From Cytobacillus sp. S13-E01 (GTDB lineage Bacteria; Bacillota; Bacilli; Bacillales; Bacillaceae_L), in contig NZ_JARFVC010000001.1 of assembly GCF_029193815.1 (NCBI RefSeq), positions 186,001-250,000 on the forward strand: a stretch of 64,000 nucleotides of DNA, written 5' to 3'. Within the stretch, counting starts at the first letter, position 1; each line of letters begins with the position of its first letter. Shown here one piece after another: positions 1-9,309 of this stretch. A model generated the notes under the pieces. That model was not told the origin of the DNA, made no database searches, and saw nothing but the letters and a program-made list of their open reading frames with translations. The translations under genes and the position numbers were made by a program.

Positions 1-353
1 TGTGCCATTAAACCATTTACAAGAGTCCCTGACGCATGGCCGGGTGCAGGATGTACAACCATTCCTCTTGGCTTGTTTACGACTAACACATCACTATCTT
101 CATAGTATATATCAAGATTCATTTCTTCTGGAACGACATCGAGCTCGACGGGTTCAGGTAACATTATGAGGATATTATCTCCCTCATTAACTTTATAGTT
201 TGATTTAATACTTTTACCGTTTACAGTTACTAGTCCTTCTTTGATCCATTGTTGAACTTGATTTCTTGACCATCCATTATTTATAGTTGATACGGCTTTA
301 TCAATTCGATCGCCTTTTTGTTCTTGCTCAATTTTCACTTCAAATTGATTCAT
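1..353 (-). CDS. rluD: RluD-type 23S rRNA pseudouridine synthase, N-terminal part (cut by window edge)
   Basis: Reading the minus strand from ATG at 353 gives about 117 residues running off the window. They start [18 protein letters not shown], an S4-type RNA-binding domain (roughly residues 1-65), and then enter the pseudouridine synthase fold with the [13 protein letters not shown] motif typical of the RluD/YlyB family. The catalytic Asp motif (HRLD) lies outside the window. Known role of the family: isomerising uridines in 23S rRNA. The start overlaps the 3' end of lspA by 14 bases, so the two genes are probably translationally coupled, as in B. subtilis lspA-ylyB. Family assignment is firm; the exact target uridines are inferred. 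Confidence 0.93.
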   Translation of the reverse strand, partial: MNQFEVKIEQEQKGDRIDKAVSTINNGWSRNQVQQWIKEGLVTVNGKSIKSNYKVNEGDNILIMLPEPVELDVVPEEMNLDIYYEDSDVLVVNKPRGMVVHPAPGHASGTLVNGLMA

Positions 354-819
354 TAGATGTCTCCTTCTCTTGTTTACCTTCAAGCAATGTTAAAATTAAA
401 ACAAGACCAACACCAACAACTAGTGCTGAATCCGCAATATTAAAGATAGGGAAATCATATGTGAAAATGTATGTATTTATAAAGTCGACAACTTCCTTGC
501 GGAAAATACGGTCGATAAAATTCCCAATTGCTCCGCCAAGCATCAACCCCAATGCTATACCCATTAAGCGTTGTTGTTTAGGCAATCTTTGAATATAAAT
601 TACAAGTATTGCTACCACTATAACCGTGATTATATAAAAGAACCACATTTGACCTTGTAAAATCCCCCATGCAGCACCACGATTTCGATGGGAAGTTATG
701 TAAAGGAAGTTTTCAATTACAGTAATACTTTGTCCCAAATTCATATATGACACAATTGCCCATTTTGTCAACTGATCAACCAAAATGATTAGTAGTGCGA
801 TTATATAATAAATCATCAT
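340..819 (-). CDS. lspA: Lipoprotein signal peptidase II (LspA)
   Basis: The product has 159 residues and four hydrophobic segments (about 3-20, 60-80, 85-105 and 128-148), the usual size and topology of signal peptidase II. The two catalytic Asp motifs are visible: [15 protein letters not shown] and, near residue 130, [12 protein letters not shown]. It cleaves prolipoprotein signal peptides before the lipidated Cys in the membrane. A strong Shine-Dalgarno run (AGGGGGG) precedes two adjacent ATG codons; either may start it. It sits between ylyA and rluD as in B. subtilis. One likely substrate, the lipoprotein near 51 kb, is encoded in this window. Confidence 0.96.
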   Translation of the reverse strand: MMIYYIIALLIILVDQLTKWAIVSYMNLGQSITVIENFLYITSHRNRGAAWGILQGQMWFFYIITVIVVAILVIYIQRLPKQQRLMGIALGLMLGGAIGNFIDRIFRKEVVDFINTYIFTYDFPIFNIADSALVVGVGLVLILTLLEGKQEKETSNESI

Positions 820-923
820 AGTACCCCCCTATCATAACATTTTATCTACTTTAGAATTTTAGCATAATTGTTTAGAGTGCACAATTAATTGCATGAGATA
901 AGGAAAAAACCTAGATATGTAAA

Positions 924-957
924 TCTAAAAAACAGAAGTGATTAACACTCCTGTTTT
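924..957 (-). terminator. Intrinsic terminator of ylyA
   Basis: On the minus strand an imperfect hairpin AACAGGAGTG-loop-CACTTCTGTT begins at the ylyA stop codon and is followed by a run of T. It separates ylyA from lspA. Confidence 0.7.
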
Positions 958-1318
958 AGGACATTACATGTGGGTTGTACGTTTGGGGATAAACATTTTT
1001 TTCGTAAAAATGACTATAGGTAAAATCAGAAATTGATCTTGCAGTGGGAAGAATATTGAGTTTTTCAAGAGGAATGGTTTCTCCTGTATCCTCACAAATA
1101 CCATAGGTCCCATTTTCTATCTTCCATAGTGCTAGCTGTACATCCTGATAATCTTCTTTTACATGGTGTAAAATTATTTTTTCTTTTTCTGAATGATCTT
1201 TTTCATATCCGAACTCTGCACTCATTTCATAAAAAGCAGCATGGGAAAAAAGTCTTGATTGAAGCTCCTGTTTTGTAATTTCTAATTCTGCTTTAATCTC
1301 TGCATATTGACCGTTCAA
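956..1318 (-). CDS. ylyA: YlyA/YteA-type protein of the TraR/DksA family with degenerate zinc finger
   Basis: A 120-residue protein: an N-terminal helical hairpin (about residues 1-75) followed by a DksA-like segment with YGICEDTGETIPLEKL. DksA/TraR zinc fingers carry CxxC pairs. Here only one Cys of the first pair remains (GICEDTG) and the second pair is absent, so zinc binding is probably lost. In B. subtilis the gene between ileS and lspA is ylyA, described as an RNA polymerase-binding protein that affects sigma-G-dependent genes; position and length agree. The start is TTG at 1318 behind AAGGAGG with 8-base spacing. It ends directly in a terminator. The role in this organism is inferred from synteny. 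Confidence 0.8.
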   Translation of the reverse strand: MNGQYAEIKAELEITKQELQSRLFSHAAFYEMSAEFGYEKDHSEKEKIILHHVKEDYQDVQLALWKIENGTYGICEDTGETIPLEKLNILPTARSISDFTYSHFYEKNVYPQTYNPHVMS

Positions 1319-1518
1319 TAAGAACGCCTCCTTGTAATGCTTTTGATTAATGCTAATAAGATAGTAGTGATAGTGTAACCGAAATTAACAACTTTAAAGC
1401 CCACAAGTTTTTCCTATCTTTTGCTTTATTTCATTTTTCATTTTCAGTAAAACATTCGAGATTTTATATTTTTTTTGTCGGTTAACAAGCTAACATATTA
1501 CAAAATTTACCAATGCGC

Positions 1519-1550
1519 GACAACCTTACAATTTTATAATTTCCTAAACA
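1519..1550 (+). repeat. Remnant tail (type 2) of the terminator-associated repeat
   Basis: About 32 bases match the distal end of the repeat copy at 58519-58764 (shared core CCTTACAATTTTATAA followed by CCTAAAC). Only the tail survives; the GC-rich hairpin head is missing. It directly abuts the terminator at 1554-1581, the same arrangement as in intact copies. The rest of the 1319-1673 gap shows nothing else I can name. Confidence 0.65.
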
Positions 1551-1553
1551 TTG

Positions 1554-1581
1554 AAAAAGACCTTGAAAACAAGGTCTTTTT
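1554..1581 (-). terminator. Intrinsic terminator downstream of ileS
   Basis: A near-perfect hairpin, AAAAAGACCTTG-loop-CAAGGTCTTTTT, flanked by A and T runs so that it could act on either strand. On the minus strand it follows ileS by about 90 bases. Confidence 0.85.
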
Positions 1582-1673
1582 CGTTTTTGCCATATTTATA
1601 TACTATGTCTTGAAATCCCAGCTTATGCTGATTAGATTCGCAAGTAATGATTAACTTTTCAATAACTTAAGCA

Positions 1674-4430
1674 TTAATTTGTAGTTACAACACTTGCACA
1701 ACGTTCACATACTGTTGGCTGCTTAGAATTTACACCAACTGTTGTAGAAACTACCCAGCAGCGTTCACATGTTTTTCCTTCTGCAGTTCCAACTACAATT
1801 TTCACCTGACCAAAGCTCTGTGCTTGTTCAGGTGCATCTTCATAATTACCACTGATTTCAAAGCCAGATACAATGAACAGTTGTTTTAGGCTTTCTTCAA
1901 CTGACTCAAGGAGCTGTTTAGTTTTCTCATTTGGATACAATGAAATACTTGCGCTTAACGATTTTCCGATAACTTTATCGTTTCTAGCCACCTCAAGGGC
2001 CTTTAATACGTCATCTCTTAAAGACATAAAGGAATCCCATTTCGTTTCAATCTCTTCTGCCTGATCAACTTCTCTTGCCTCTGGCATATCAACTAACTGA
2101 ACACTTTCCTCACTTACAAATTCGATATGGCTCCAAACTTCATCAGCTGTGTGAGAAAGAATTGGCGCTACAAGCTTAGTTAAAGCAAGTAATGTTTCAT
2201 AAAGCACAGTTTGAATGGCACGACGTTCTTTATTATCTACAGCCTCAATGTATAGCACATCTTTTGCAAAATCCAAATAAAACGAGCTTAATTCAATTGT
2301 ACAGAAATTATGAACAGCGTGGAAAATAGCAGCGAATTCGTAATTTTCGTAAGATGCTTTAGTCTTCGAAATTAGCTTATTTAATTTAACAAGCATATAG
2401 CGATCTACTTCACGCAAATCCTTCACATCTAGTGCTTGATCTGGTGTAAAGTCTGCTAAATTACCTAGTAGGAAGCGGAATGTATTACGAATTTTTCTAT
2501 AAACTTCTGCAACTTGTTTTAAGATATTATCTGACACACGTACATCGGATTGATAATCAACTGACGCTACCCACAAACGTAAAATATCAGCACCTAACTG
2601 GTTCATAACTTTTGAAGGAACAACTACGTTACCAATTGATTTACTCATCTTACGCCCTTCTCCATCAAGAGCAAAACCGTGGCTTAATACACCCTTATAT
2701 GGAGCTTTACCTGTAACAGCTACTGCTGTAGAAAGTGAAGAGTTAAACCAACCACGATACTGGTCAGAACCTTCTAGGTAAAGATCTGCAGGACGCTGTA
2801 AATCATCTCTTTCAACTAGTACCGCTTGATGTGAAGAACCTGAATCGAACCATACATCCATAATATCCGTCTCTTTCGTGAAGATACCGTTTGGACTTGA
2901 TTCATGTGTAAAGCCTTTTGGTATTAAATCCTTGGCATCTCGTTCAAACCAGACATTTGAACCATGTTCTCTAAATAAATTTGAAACGTGGTCAATCGTT
3001 TCATCAGTAATGATTGGCAACCCATCTTCCCCATAAAATACAGGAATTGGTACGCCCCATGCACGTTGACGTGAAATACACCAATCTCCACGGTCACGTA
3101 CCATGTTAAATAGACGAGTTTCTCCCCATGCAGGAACCCACTTTGTTTCTTTCACTGCGTCCATAAGATCAGAACGAAAATCTTTAATTGACGCAAACCA
3201 CTGAGCTGTTGCTCTGAAAATAGTTGGCTTCTTTGTACGCCAGTCATGTGGATATGAATGTTTAATAAAGGATAATTTTAATAAAGCATCCACTTCTTTT
3301 AATTTTTCAGTAATTGACTTATTCGCCTCATCATAAAATAGTCCTTCGAATCCAGGTGCTTCTTTTGTCATATAACCTTTTTCATCAACTGGACAGAGTA
3401 CACTTAAGCCATATTTTTGACCTATAATAAAATCATCTTCCCCGTGTCCTGGTGCAGTATGAACACAGCCTGTTCCTGCATCAGTTGTAACATGTTCTCC
3501 ACACATTACTAATGAGTCGCGATCATAAAGAGGGTGCTTTGCAACAATGTTTTCCAATTGAAGACCTTTAACTTTTTTAACAGTTGCAACATTATCCCAT
3601 TCAAATTCTTTTGTGACAGCTTCTACTAAATCTGTAGCAACAACAAACTTTTTACCACTTACTTCCACTACACTATATTCTAGGTCAGGATGAACAGAAA
3701 TTCCTAAGTTTGCAGGAATAGTCCATGGCGTTGTTGTCCAAATAACAATTTGCACATCACCCTCAAGCACGCCTTTACCATCCTTCACATTAAATCCAAC
3801 GTAGATAGAGGCAGAACGTTTATCTTGGTATTCAATTTCAGCTTCAGCAAGTGCTGATTCACTAGAAGGGGACCAATATACAGGTTTTAACCCTTTATAG
3901 ATATAACCCTTTTTGGCCATTTCACCGAATACTTTAATTTGTTGTGCTTCATACTCAGGCTTTAACGTAATATATGGGTTCTCCCAATCACCGCGAACAC
4001 CTAAACGCTTGAATTGCTCACGCTGACTATCTACCTGCTCATAGGCATACTCTTCACATAACTTTCTAAACTCGGCTACAGTTAACTCTTTACGGTTTAC
4101 CTTTTTATTCTTAGTTAGAGCCGTTTCTATTGGTAAACCATGAGTGTCCCAACCTGGCACATATGGTGCGCAGAAGCCACTCATTGATTTATAACGAACA
4201 ATAAAATCTTTTAAAATTTTATTTAGAGCATGCCCCATATGAATATCACCGTTTGCATATGGCGGTCCATCATGCAAAATAAACAATGGACGATCTTTAG
4301 TGCGCTCTTGAACTTTTTTATAAATGTTCATTTCTTCCCATTTTTCTTGAATTTGCGGCTCCCTATGTGGTAAATTTCCACGCATTGGGAAATCTGTCTT
4401 TGGCATTAATAACGTGTCTTTATACTCCAT
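1674..4430 (-). CDS. ileS: Isoleucyl-tRNA synthetase
   Basis: A class I aminoacyl-tRNA synthetase of 918 residues that charges tRNA-Ile in the cytoplasm. Visible signatures are the HIGH-type motif ([10 protein letters not shown], about residue 65), KMSKSIGN (about 595), a large CP1 editing domain between them and the C-terminal zinc site with two CERC motifs. It resembles B. subtilis IleS over its whole length. I chose ATG at 4430 ([15 protein letters not shown]) because GGAGGAG lies 9 bases upstream and this matches the family N-terminus; an ATG 21 bases further up is less likely. A T-box leader at about 4510-4800 should induce it on isoleucine starvation. Confidence 0.98.
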   Translation of the reverse strand: MEYKDTLLMPKTDFPMRGNLPHREPQIQEKWEEMNIYKKVQERTKDRPLFILHDGPPYANGDIHMGHALNKILKDFIVRYKSMSGFCAPYVPGWDTHGLPIETALTKNKKVNRKELTVAEFRKLCEEYAYEQVDSQREQFKRLGVRGDWENPYITLKPEYEAQQIKVFGEMAKKGYIYKGLKPVYWSPSSESALAEAEIEYQDKRSASIYVGFNVKDGKGVLEGDVQIVIWTTTPWTIPANLGISVHPDLEYSVVEVSGKKFVVATDLVEAVTKEFEWDNVATVKKVKGLQLENIVAKHPLYDRDSLVMCGEHVTTDAGTGCVHTAPGHGEDDFIIGQKYGLSVLCPVDEKGYMTKEAPGFEGLFYDEANKSITEKLKEVDALLKLSFIKHSYPHDWRTKKPTIFRATAQWFASIKDFRSDLMDAVKETKWVPAWGETRLFNMVRDRGDWCISRQRAWGVPIPVFYGEDGLPIITDETIDHVSNLFREHGSNVWFERDAKDLIPKGFTHESSPNGIFTKETDIMDVWFDSGSSHQAVLVERDDLQRPADLYLEGSDQYRGWFNSSLSTAVAVTGKAPYKGVLSHGFALDGEGRKMSKSIGNVVVPSKVMNQLGADILRLWVASVDYQSDVRVSDNILKQVAEVYRKIRNTFRFLLGNLADFTPDQALDVKDLREVDRYMLVKLNKLISKTKASYENYEFAAIFHAVHNFCTIELSSFYLDFAKDVLYIEAVDNKERRAIQTVLYETLLALTKLVAPILSHTADEVWSHIEFVSEESVQLVDMPEAREVDQAEEIETKWDSFMSLRDDVLKALEVARNDKVIGKSLSASISLYPNEKTKQLLESVEESLKQLFIVSGFEISGNYEDAPEQAQSFGQVKIVVGTAEGKTCERCWVVSTTVGVNSKQPTVCERCASVVTTN

Positions 4431-4509
4431 GTAATCATTCTCCTCCATCACTTGTTTCTTACTACATCATTTCCAATTTTTCCAAAGGTTATTTGATTTC
4501 AAACCTTTT

Positions 4510-4800
4510 TTAAAAACAAAAAGAGACCTTCATATCCCAAAAGGGACGAGAAGATCTCGCGGTACCACCCTTACAGACTAAATGAAAAAGGGTACACCTA
4601 TGTCACCATTTCTCTAAATAATTAGCCCACTCAAACATTCTTTAACGTGAATGACTCGCCTATGCTTACTCTTCATGTTCAGCAAGGAACTCCAGGGTGA
4701 TCTTCATTTTTAACACTTATATCGGGCTTCCACCATCCCCAACTCGCTTAATAAGCCTCTAAAAAACTACTGTCCCTATCTACGTTACATGTCAATCTAG
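4510..4800 (-). promoter_or_regulatory. T-box riboswitch leader of ileS
   Basis: On the minus strand the leader contains the conserved T-box core AAGGGTGGTACCGCG (4558-4572). This is followed by a G/C-rich terminator hairpin with the CCC-TTTT-GGG apex and a T tract (4510-4553). Upstream, the GATCACCCTGGAG segment contains ATC at 4699-4701, a candidate specifier codon for isoleucine. T-box leaders bind uncharged tRNA, whose 3' end stabilises the antiterminator formed with the core. Core and terminator are read directly; the specifier position is inferred. Confidence 0.92.
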
Positions 4801-4838
4801 AATTATTCTTAAATTATATGCTACTTAAAAGCCAAACG

Positions 4839-5351
4839 TCAAGTCACGCTTTTATTATCTTCAGATTCATCAAATACAGGCTCAACATTATATTCCATTA
4901 AATGATCCCAATCGTCTGTTTGAATCAAATCAAGCTGAGCTTCAATAAGCATTCTAAATCTATTTCTAAAGACCTTTGATTGCTTTTTTAGCTCTTCAAT
5001 TTCGATAGCTATTTTTCTTGATTTCGCTAGTGATTCGTTTATTATCCGATCTGCATTTTTCTCTGCCTCTTTTATAATTAATTTCGCTTCTTTTTGTGCG
5101 TTTCTCTTTACATCCTCTGCTGTTTCTTGAGCAATCAAAATTGATTTATTCAACGTCATTTCAATATTTGTAAAATGGCTTAATTTTTCACCTTGCTCTG
5201 TTAACTTAGCTTCAAGTTCCTTTTTTTCACGAATAACTAATTCATAGTCCTTGATAACTTGGTCAAGAAACTCATTTACCTCATCTTCGTCATACCCACG
5301 AAAACCTTTGTTAAATTCTTTATTATGAATATCCAATGGCGTTAAAGGCAC
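4839..5351 (-). CDS. divIVA: DivIVA, polar/septal curvature-sensing cell-division protein
   Basis: About 170 residues. The N-terminal membrane-binding domain is clear (PLTPLDIHNKEF, then KGFRGYDEDEVNEFLDQV), followed by a long coiled coil (about 60-150) and an acidic tail ending DESEDNKSVT. DivIVA marks negatively curved membrane at septa and poles, recruits MinJ/MinCD and, during sporulation, helps anchor the origin through RacA. I chose GTG at 5351 because it matches the family start and has GGAGGTG about 5 bases upstream; longer in-frame extensions to 5423 lack support. It lies between ylmH and ileS as in B. subtilis. Two tandem Spo0A-type boxes lie upstream. Confidence 0.95.
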   Translation of the reverse strand: MPLTPLDIHNKEFNKGFRGYDEDEVNEFLDQVIKDYELVIREKKELEAKLTEQGEKLSHFTNIEMTLNKSILIAQETAEDVKRNAQKEAKLIIKEAEKNADRIINESLAKSRKIAIEIEELKKQSKVFRNRFRMLIEAQLDLIQTDDWDHLMEYNVEPVFDESEDNKSVT

Positions 5352-5501
5352 TAATGCCACCTCCAGTAGTGAATTATATGTATTATTTACAGATAGATAG
5401 AGACCCACAGTGCATCTATCCAATACTTCTCAAATCTCTGATTTCGACTCATTTTTCTGATAGTGAACTCCCTATTTTGTAAAGCTAGTTAATTAAGACC
5501 A

Positions 5502-5535
5502 ATTATATTTCAATCTCTATTCGACATATTCGACA
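5502..5535 (-). promoter_or_regulatory. Candidate divIVA promoter with two tandem Spo0A boxes
   Basis: On the minus strand two exact TGTCGAA motifs occur at 5529-5535 and 5520-5526, 9 bases apart in the same orientation. A perfect TATAAT lies at 5502-5507. The boxes cover the place where a -35 element would be (about 5525-5530, which does not resemble TTGACA). This is the arrangement of promoters activated by Spo0A~P with sigma-A. Motifs are seen; regulation is inferred. Confidence 0.6.
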
Positions 5536-5568
5536 CTAGAAAGTCAAAATCCTTCAAAATATTATAAA

Positions 5569-6342
5569 TTATTTTTGCTTACCTACAATTATTCGCCATT
5601 TTTCTTTTTTTGTTTTTCCTTCTATTGTTATTAGCTTACTTCGTCCATACCCCCTAACTGAAAGTACATCATCTTCCTTACATTCAAAAGCAGGTTGATC
5701 TATTGTTTTCCAATTAACTTTGACTACACCACTTTGGATAAGTACCTGTACTTTTTGTCTTGAAAGATTAGTTATTGCAGATAGAACTACATCCAAACGC
5801 AAAGAGGAGACAGTTATTGCTTGCTCATACCAAATTTCTTCAGCCGTAATGATAGTAGAAAAAGAGATTTCGTCAATTGAAATGGTTGCTTTTCCTATTG
5901 CTTGTAGATTCATTTTTATATAGTCACTAATTTCTTTTGCAACAACGATCTGAACCTGATCTCCGTTGGTGAGTATATCGCCAAACTTCGATCTCTTTAG
6001 ACCTAATGACATTAATGAACCAAGAATTTTCCGATGATCAATTGATACAAACTTAGAAGGATAATTAAGTTGGAAAAGTGATAGTTGGAAATCGTCGACT
6101 TCTGGAATGAAATAATGTGGAGATACTATGGCTCGTTTTCGTTCTGATGAAGAATGACCGCCAAATAATTCAACCTTTATTTCTAGATCATTTCCAATAA
6201 TCTGTCTAACAATTTCTTGTTCTCTAGGATCGAGAAAATCAGTGTTTTTCGGAGAATATTGAGTTAACACCAATTCCCTCCATGATAAAACCTGATCAAT
6301 AAAAGCATGCTCTTCTTTTCGAAAATGCTGATAAATACTCAT
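5569..6342 (-). CDS. ylmH: YlmH, S4-domain RNA-binding protein
   Basis: About 257 residues starting MSIYQHFRKEEHAFI, as in B. subtilis YlmH. The C-terminal part (about 180-240) is an S4 RNA-binding domain (RLDVVLSAITNLSRQKVQVLIQSGVVKVN). YlmH homologues bind stalled or split ribosomes and act in ribosome quality control. The start ATG at 6342 has GGGAGA about 10 bases upstream; an upstream TTG at 6387 would add 15 residues not typical of the family. A terminator after ylmG separates it from the sepF group, so it probably has its own promoter. Confidence 0.92.
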   Translation of the reverse strand: MSIYQHFRKEEHAFIDQVLSWRELVLTQYSPKNTDFLDPREQEIVRQIIGNDLEIKVELFGGHSSSERKRAIVSPHYFIPEVDDFQLSLFQLNYPSKFVSIDHRKILGSLMSLGLKRSKFGDILTNGDQVQIVVAKEISDYIKMNLQAIGKATISIDEISFSTIITAEEIWYEQAITVSSLRLDVVLSAITNLSRQKVQVLIQSGVVKVNWKTIDQPAFECKEDDVLSVRGYGRSKLITIEGKTKKEKWRIIVGKQK

Positions 6343-6499
6343 TTTTGAACGTTCTCCCATACTGAAAACTTGTTGCTCTAAGAGCAATTATAGGGTTTAG
6401 ATGGTCAAAAAAGTTACCACTATACCGGTCTATTGTTTGACGAAGCAACCATTTATATCAAAATATCCTACTCAAAATGTAGAGGCCTTTAATAGGTAA

Positions 6500-6527
6500 A
6501 AGAAACTCGGCATAAGCCGAGCTTCTT
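6500..6527 (-). terminator. Intrinsic terminator after ylmG
   Basis: Minus-strand hairpin AGAAGCTCGGC-TTAT-GCCGAGTTTCT followed by TTTT. It closes the ylmE-sepF-ylmG transcript. Confidence 0.85.
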
Positions 6528-6540
6528 TCTTTAGCCATTA

Positions 6541-6801
6541 TTAAAACATTCCAAATAATGTTCTCAATCCCAAGGTCGCGAAATTTAATACAAATATTGC
6601 AACAATTGGAGAAATGTCAATCATCCCAAGCGATGGAATTATTTTACGAAAAGGCTCTAAATATGGTTCACAAATTTTTGTTAAAAATTGACCTATTCGG
6701 GATTCTCTTGCATTAGGAAACCACGACATTAGTATATATGCAATTAACGCATATGAATAAAGTTGAATTAGTCCTTCTAATGATCTTAATACTACATCCA
6801 T
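6541..6801 (-). CDS. ylmG: YlmG, YggT-family membrane protein
   Basis: An 86-residue protein with two hydrophobic segments (about 8-28 and 62-82) around the YggT-family motif SWFPNARES and a basic loop. YggT proteins are small membrane proteins of division clusters with a poorly defined role; chloroplast homologues affect nucleoid distribution. It directly follows sepF (6-base gap), the usual Firmicute arrangement. GAGGTGG precedes the ATG. Confidence 0.93.
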   Translation of the reverse strand: MDVVLRSLEGLIQLYSYALIAYILMSWFPNARESRIGQFLTKICEPYLEPFRKIIPSLGMIDISPIVAIFVLNFATLGLRTLFGMF

Positions 6802-6807
6802 TTTGAC

Positions 6808-7245
6808 CTACCACCTCTTTTCTGATAGCTCATCATCAGTTACGATATCAGATATATTCCCTGAAACATCAACATTTTCAGGTGTACACAAAAAGATATT
6901 TGTTCCAATTCGTTGAATGTCGCCACCAATCGCATACACAGTACCACTCAAAAAATCGATAATTCTTTTTGCTTGATCATGTTGGATACGTTGCAGGTTA
7001 ACAACAACTGCACGTCGACTTTTTAAATGGTCTGCAATCTCTTGTGCTTCTGCATATGCTCGTGGTTCATATAAAATTACCTTTGATGACTTTTGCACAC
7101 TTTGCAGACTTACTACATTTTGCTTAGCGGCCGACCTAGTTGGCTTAACAGGTTCTAGCTCTTCTTCTTCAAAATATTCTTCTTCATTGTATTCGTATTC
7201 ATCTTCTAATGCAAAGAAACTTTTAAACTTTGATTTCAGACTCAC
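6808..7245 (-). CDS. sepF: SepF, FtsZ-interacting membrane-associated division protein
   Basis: About 145 residues: an N-terminal amphipathic helix ([10 protein letters not shown]), an acidic linker, then the conserved core from [15 protein letters not shown] through [14 protein letters not shown] and [11 protein letters not shown]. SepF tethers FtsZ to the membrane and bundles its filaments. I chose GTG at 7245 because AAGGGGGTG lies 6 bases upstream; an earlier in-frame GTG at 7254 falls inside that ribosome-binding site. ylmE starts 14 bases upstream and ylmG 6 bases downstream, indicating one transcript. Confidence 0.95.
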   Translation of the reverse strand: MSLKSKFKSFFALEDEYEYNEEEYFEEEELEPVKPTRSAAKQNVVSLQSVQKSSKVILYEPRAYAEAQEIADHLKSRRAVVVNLQRIQHDQAKRIIDFLSGTVYAIGGDIQRIGTNIFLCTPENVDVSGNISDIVTDDELSEKRW

Positions 7246-7258
7246 AAGGAGCACCCCC

Positions 7259-7936
7259 TTAAAATTCTTTACCTACTAAAGAGGTGCCTAATCGAATAAA
7301 TGTAGCACCTTCTTCAACAGCAAGCTGAAAATCATTAGACATACCCATTGATAATTCTGTACATGGAGCATGACGGAGATTTAAAGCTTGTACATCATTT
7401 CGCAATTCACTAAGCCTCCTAAAGCAAGATCTGATTAAATCCTGATCTTCCGTAAATGGGGCCATTGTCATTAAACCAACTATTAATATGTTAGGATATG
7501 GTTCTACTGCTTTTACAAATTCCAAAAGCTCTTCAGGGGTAACGCCATGCTTCGATTCTTCTTTAGAGACATTTATTTGAACAAAACACTTAATCTTTTT
7601 AGCTGAACGTTTATCAATCTCAGCGGCTAATGACAATCGATCTAATGAATGAATATAATCAATTTTATCAATAATATGTTTCACCTTTTTAGTCTGGAGG
7701 GATCCTATAAAATGCCAGGAAGCATCATTGCCGATTTTGTCGTGTTTTTCGAGTAAACCTACATCACGATTTTCTCCCAAATGTACAATACCTGAAGAAA
7801 TCGCTTCTTTGGCTCGCTCTACACTGACATACTTTGTTACGGCAATAATCTTTACAGTGCTTGTCTTTCTTTTTGTACGTTCACAAGAGATAGCTATAAG
7901 CTTTTCTATAGCTTGTAAATTTTGTTTTACATTCAT
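7259..7936 (-). CDS. ylmE: YggS/YlmE family PLP-binding protein
   Basis: 225 residues with the family signature [13 protein letters not shown], whose Lys is the predicted pyridoxal phosphate attachment site, and the LGENR motif. The C-terminal [21 protein letters not shown] segment is the phosphate-binding region. PLPBP/YggS proteins keep PLP and amino-acid homeostasis and have a monomeric alanine-racemase-like barrel. The ATG overlaps the ylmD stop by one base (TAATG). It is the standard neighbour of sepF. Confidence 0.93.
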   Translation of the reverse strand: MNVKQNLQAIEKLIAISCERTKRKTSTVKIIAVTKYVSVERAKEAISSGIVHLGENRDVGLLEKHDKIGNDASWHFIGSLQTKKVKHIIDKIDYIHSLDRLSLAAEIDKRSAKKIKCFVQINVSKEESKHGVTPEELLEFVKAVEPYPNILIVGLMTMAPFTEDQDLIRSCFRRLSELRNDVQALNLRHAPCTELSMGMSNDFQLAVEEGATFIRLGTSLVGKEF

Positions 7937-8772
7937 TATGTATTTAGACCTCCCCTGAGTCCAATAAAACTAGCCATTCTGCCAGTCCTTCCTTTATCAC
8001 GGCGATGTGAAAAAAACAAGTCATTTTCACAGCTTGTGCAATAGGAGGAAACTTGTATGTTTTCATGTGGGACCCCTGCTTGGACCAAGAGTAATTGATT
8101 TAACATTTTTAGATCCAGAGAATATTGTCCATCACTTATTAAAGCATATGGGGTTATTTGATTTATGTTTAGAACTTTATTCACGGCATCAATAACAAAG
8201 CTATCAACAATGTAACAACATATACCAATCGAAGGACCAATTACAACGAAAATGTCTCTAGGATCGACGTTTTCATCACAACCCCAAGTTCTAATCATTT
8301 CTCCGGCGATATCTTTGACTGTTCCCTTCCATCCAGCATGTGCGGCACCAATAATACTACGTTTAGGTGCTAGAAAATAAAGCGGAACACAATCTGCATA
8401 GCAAAGCGTTAAAAGAACATTGGTTTCCTTAGTGTAAAGACCATCTGTATTTTTGATACTATCTTCATATGTAAAAACCCCTTTGCCAAGATGTTGCTTT
8501 GTAACTTCGACAATTTTATTATCATGGATTTGCTCTGAACAAACCCAATTAGAGGTTGTAAAACCAATTTCGTTTGATAATTTTTTTCGGTTTAATGAGA
8601 CTAAGCCAATTTCATCTTCTACATGTAGTCCTAAGTTAAAAGAAAAAAATGGCAAGTTACTAAAACCACCCTGTTTAGTTGTAAATCCTGCTACAACTTC
8701 CGGGGCTATATCTTTCCACGTATTTATTTTCAGAACAGCTTCGCTTGTTTGAGAAAAAATAGCATCGGTCAT
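7936..8772 (-). CDS. ylmD: YlmD, laccase-domain purine nucleoside phosphorylase family
   Basis: 278 residues of the DUF152/YfiH family. The metal-binding motifs are visible: CYADCVPLYF (about 125-135) and AAHAGWKGTVKDI. Family members were once called polyphenol oxidases and are now known to act on purine nucleosides; a peptidoglycan-editing role has been proposed for the E. coli homologue. ATG at 8772 has AAAGGA upstream. It is the first gene of the ylmD-ylmE-sepF-ylmG group, separated from ylmC by about 110 bases. Confidence 0.92.
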   Translation of the reverse strand: MTDAIFSQTSEAVLKINTWKDIAPEVVAGFTTKQGGFSNLPFFSFNLGLHVEDEIGLVSLNRKKLSNEIGFTTSNWVCSEQIHDNKIVEVTKQHLGKGVFTYEDSIKNTDGLYTKETNVLLTLCYADCVPLYFLAPKRSIIGAAHAGWKGTVKDIAGEMIRTWGCDENVDPRDIFVVIGPSIGICCYIVDSFVIDAVNKVLNINQITPYALISDGQYSLDLKMLNQLLLVQAGVPHENIQVSSYCTSCENDLFFSHRRDKGRTGRMASFIGLRGGLNT

Positions 8773-8880
8773 AGATTTCTTTCCTTTATCATAAAAATAT
8801 TCCTGCTTTCCCCTATTTTATCATAGTTTTACAAAAGAGAGTGCGAATATGTTAGAAAAATGTCAAAAGAAAGCTAAAAA

Positions 8881-9126
8881 TTACTCCAAATTACTTTGAT
8901 ATCTGACAAGAATCACATCAGTCCCTACCTTTACTATATTTCTCCAGGGTATGGTTACGGGTTCATCCCGTCCAAAGAAGCCGAGTACCTTTCCAGGACC
9001 TGAGATAATAATAGCATCTATCTTACCAGACGTTAAGTTAATATCAAAATCAGTGATGTTTCCCAAACGCCTTCCATCTCCTACATTAACAACTTCCTTC
9101 GTCTGAAATTCTGAAATATGGATCAT
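8881..9126 (-). CDS. ylmC: YlmC/YmxH family PRC-barrel sporulation protein
   Basis: 81 residues starting MIHISEFQTKEVVNV, a PRC-barrel domain (GDGRRLGNITDFDINL and VLGFFGRDEPVTIPW). The YlmC/YmxH family is restricted to spore-formers and often adjoins sigG; its function is not established. I chose ATG at 9126 because GGAGGGCGG lies just upstream and homologues start here; an upstream in-frame start at 9150 would place the ribosome-binding site inside the gene. Confidence 0.9.
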   Translation of the reverse strand: MIHISEFQTKEVVNVGDGRRLGNITDFDINLTSGKIDAIIISGPGKVLGFFGRDEPVTIPWRNIVKVGTDVILVRYQSNLE

Positions 9127-9278
9127 GCTGTTTCCGCCCTCCAAAAACACCTTTTACTGTACTATATGATTCCGTCACCAACAATCATGAGTAAAATATT
9201 CTTTTTTCGCATATTTATAATCCGTTCCATATGTTTTTGTAGGTTAGCAAGTGTTTTTGACACTAAATACACATAAAA

Positions 9279-9305
9279 AGAACTGCTCACATGTGAACAG
9301 TTCTG
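9279..9305 (-). terminator. Intrinsic terminator of sigG
   Basis: Minus-strand hairpin AGAACTGTTCACATGTGAGCAGTTCT plus TTTT, starting just after the sigG stop codon at 9310. Confidence 0.88.
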
Positions 9306-9309
9306 ACAA

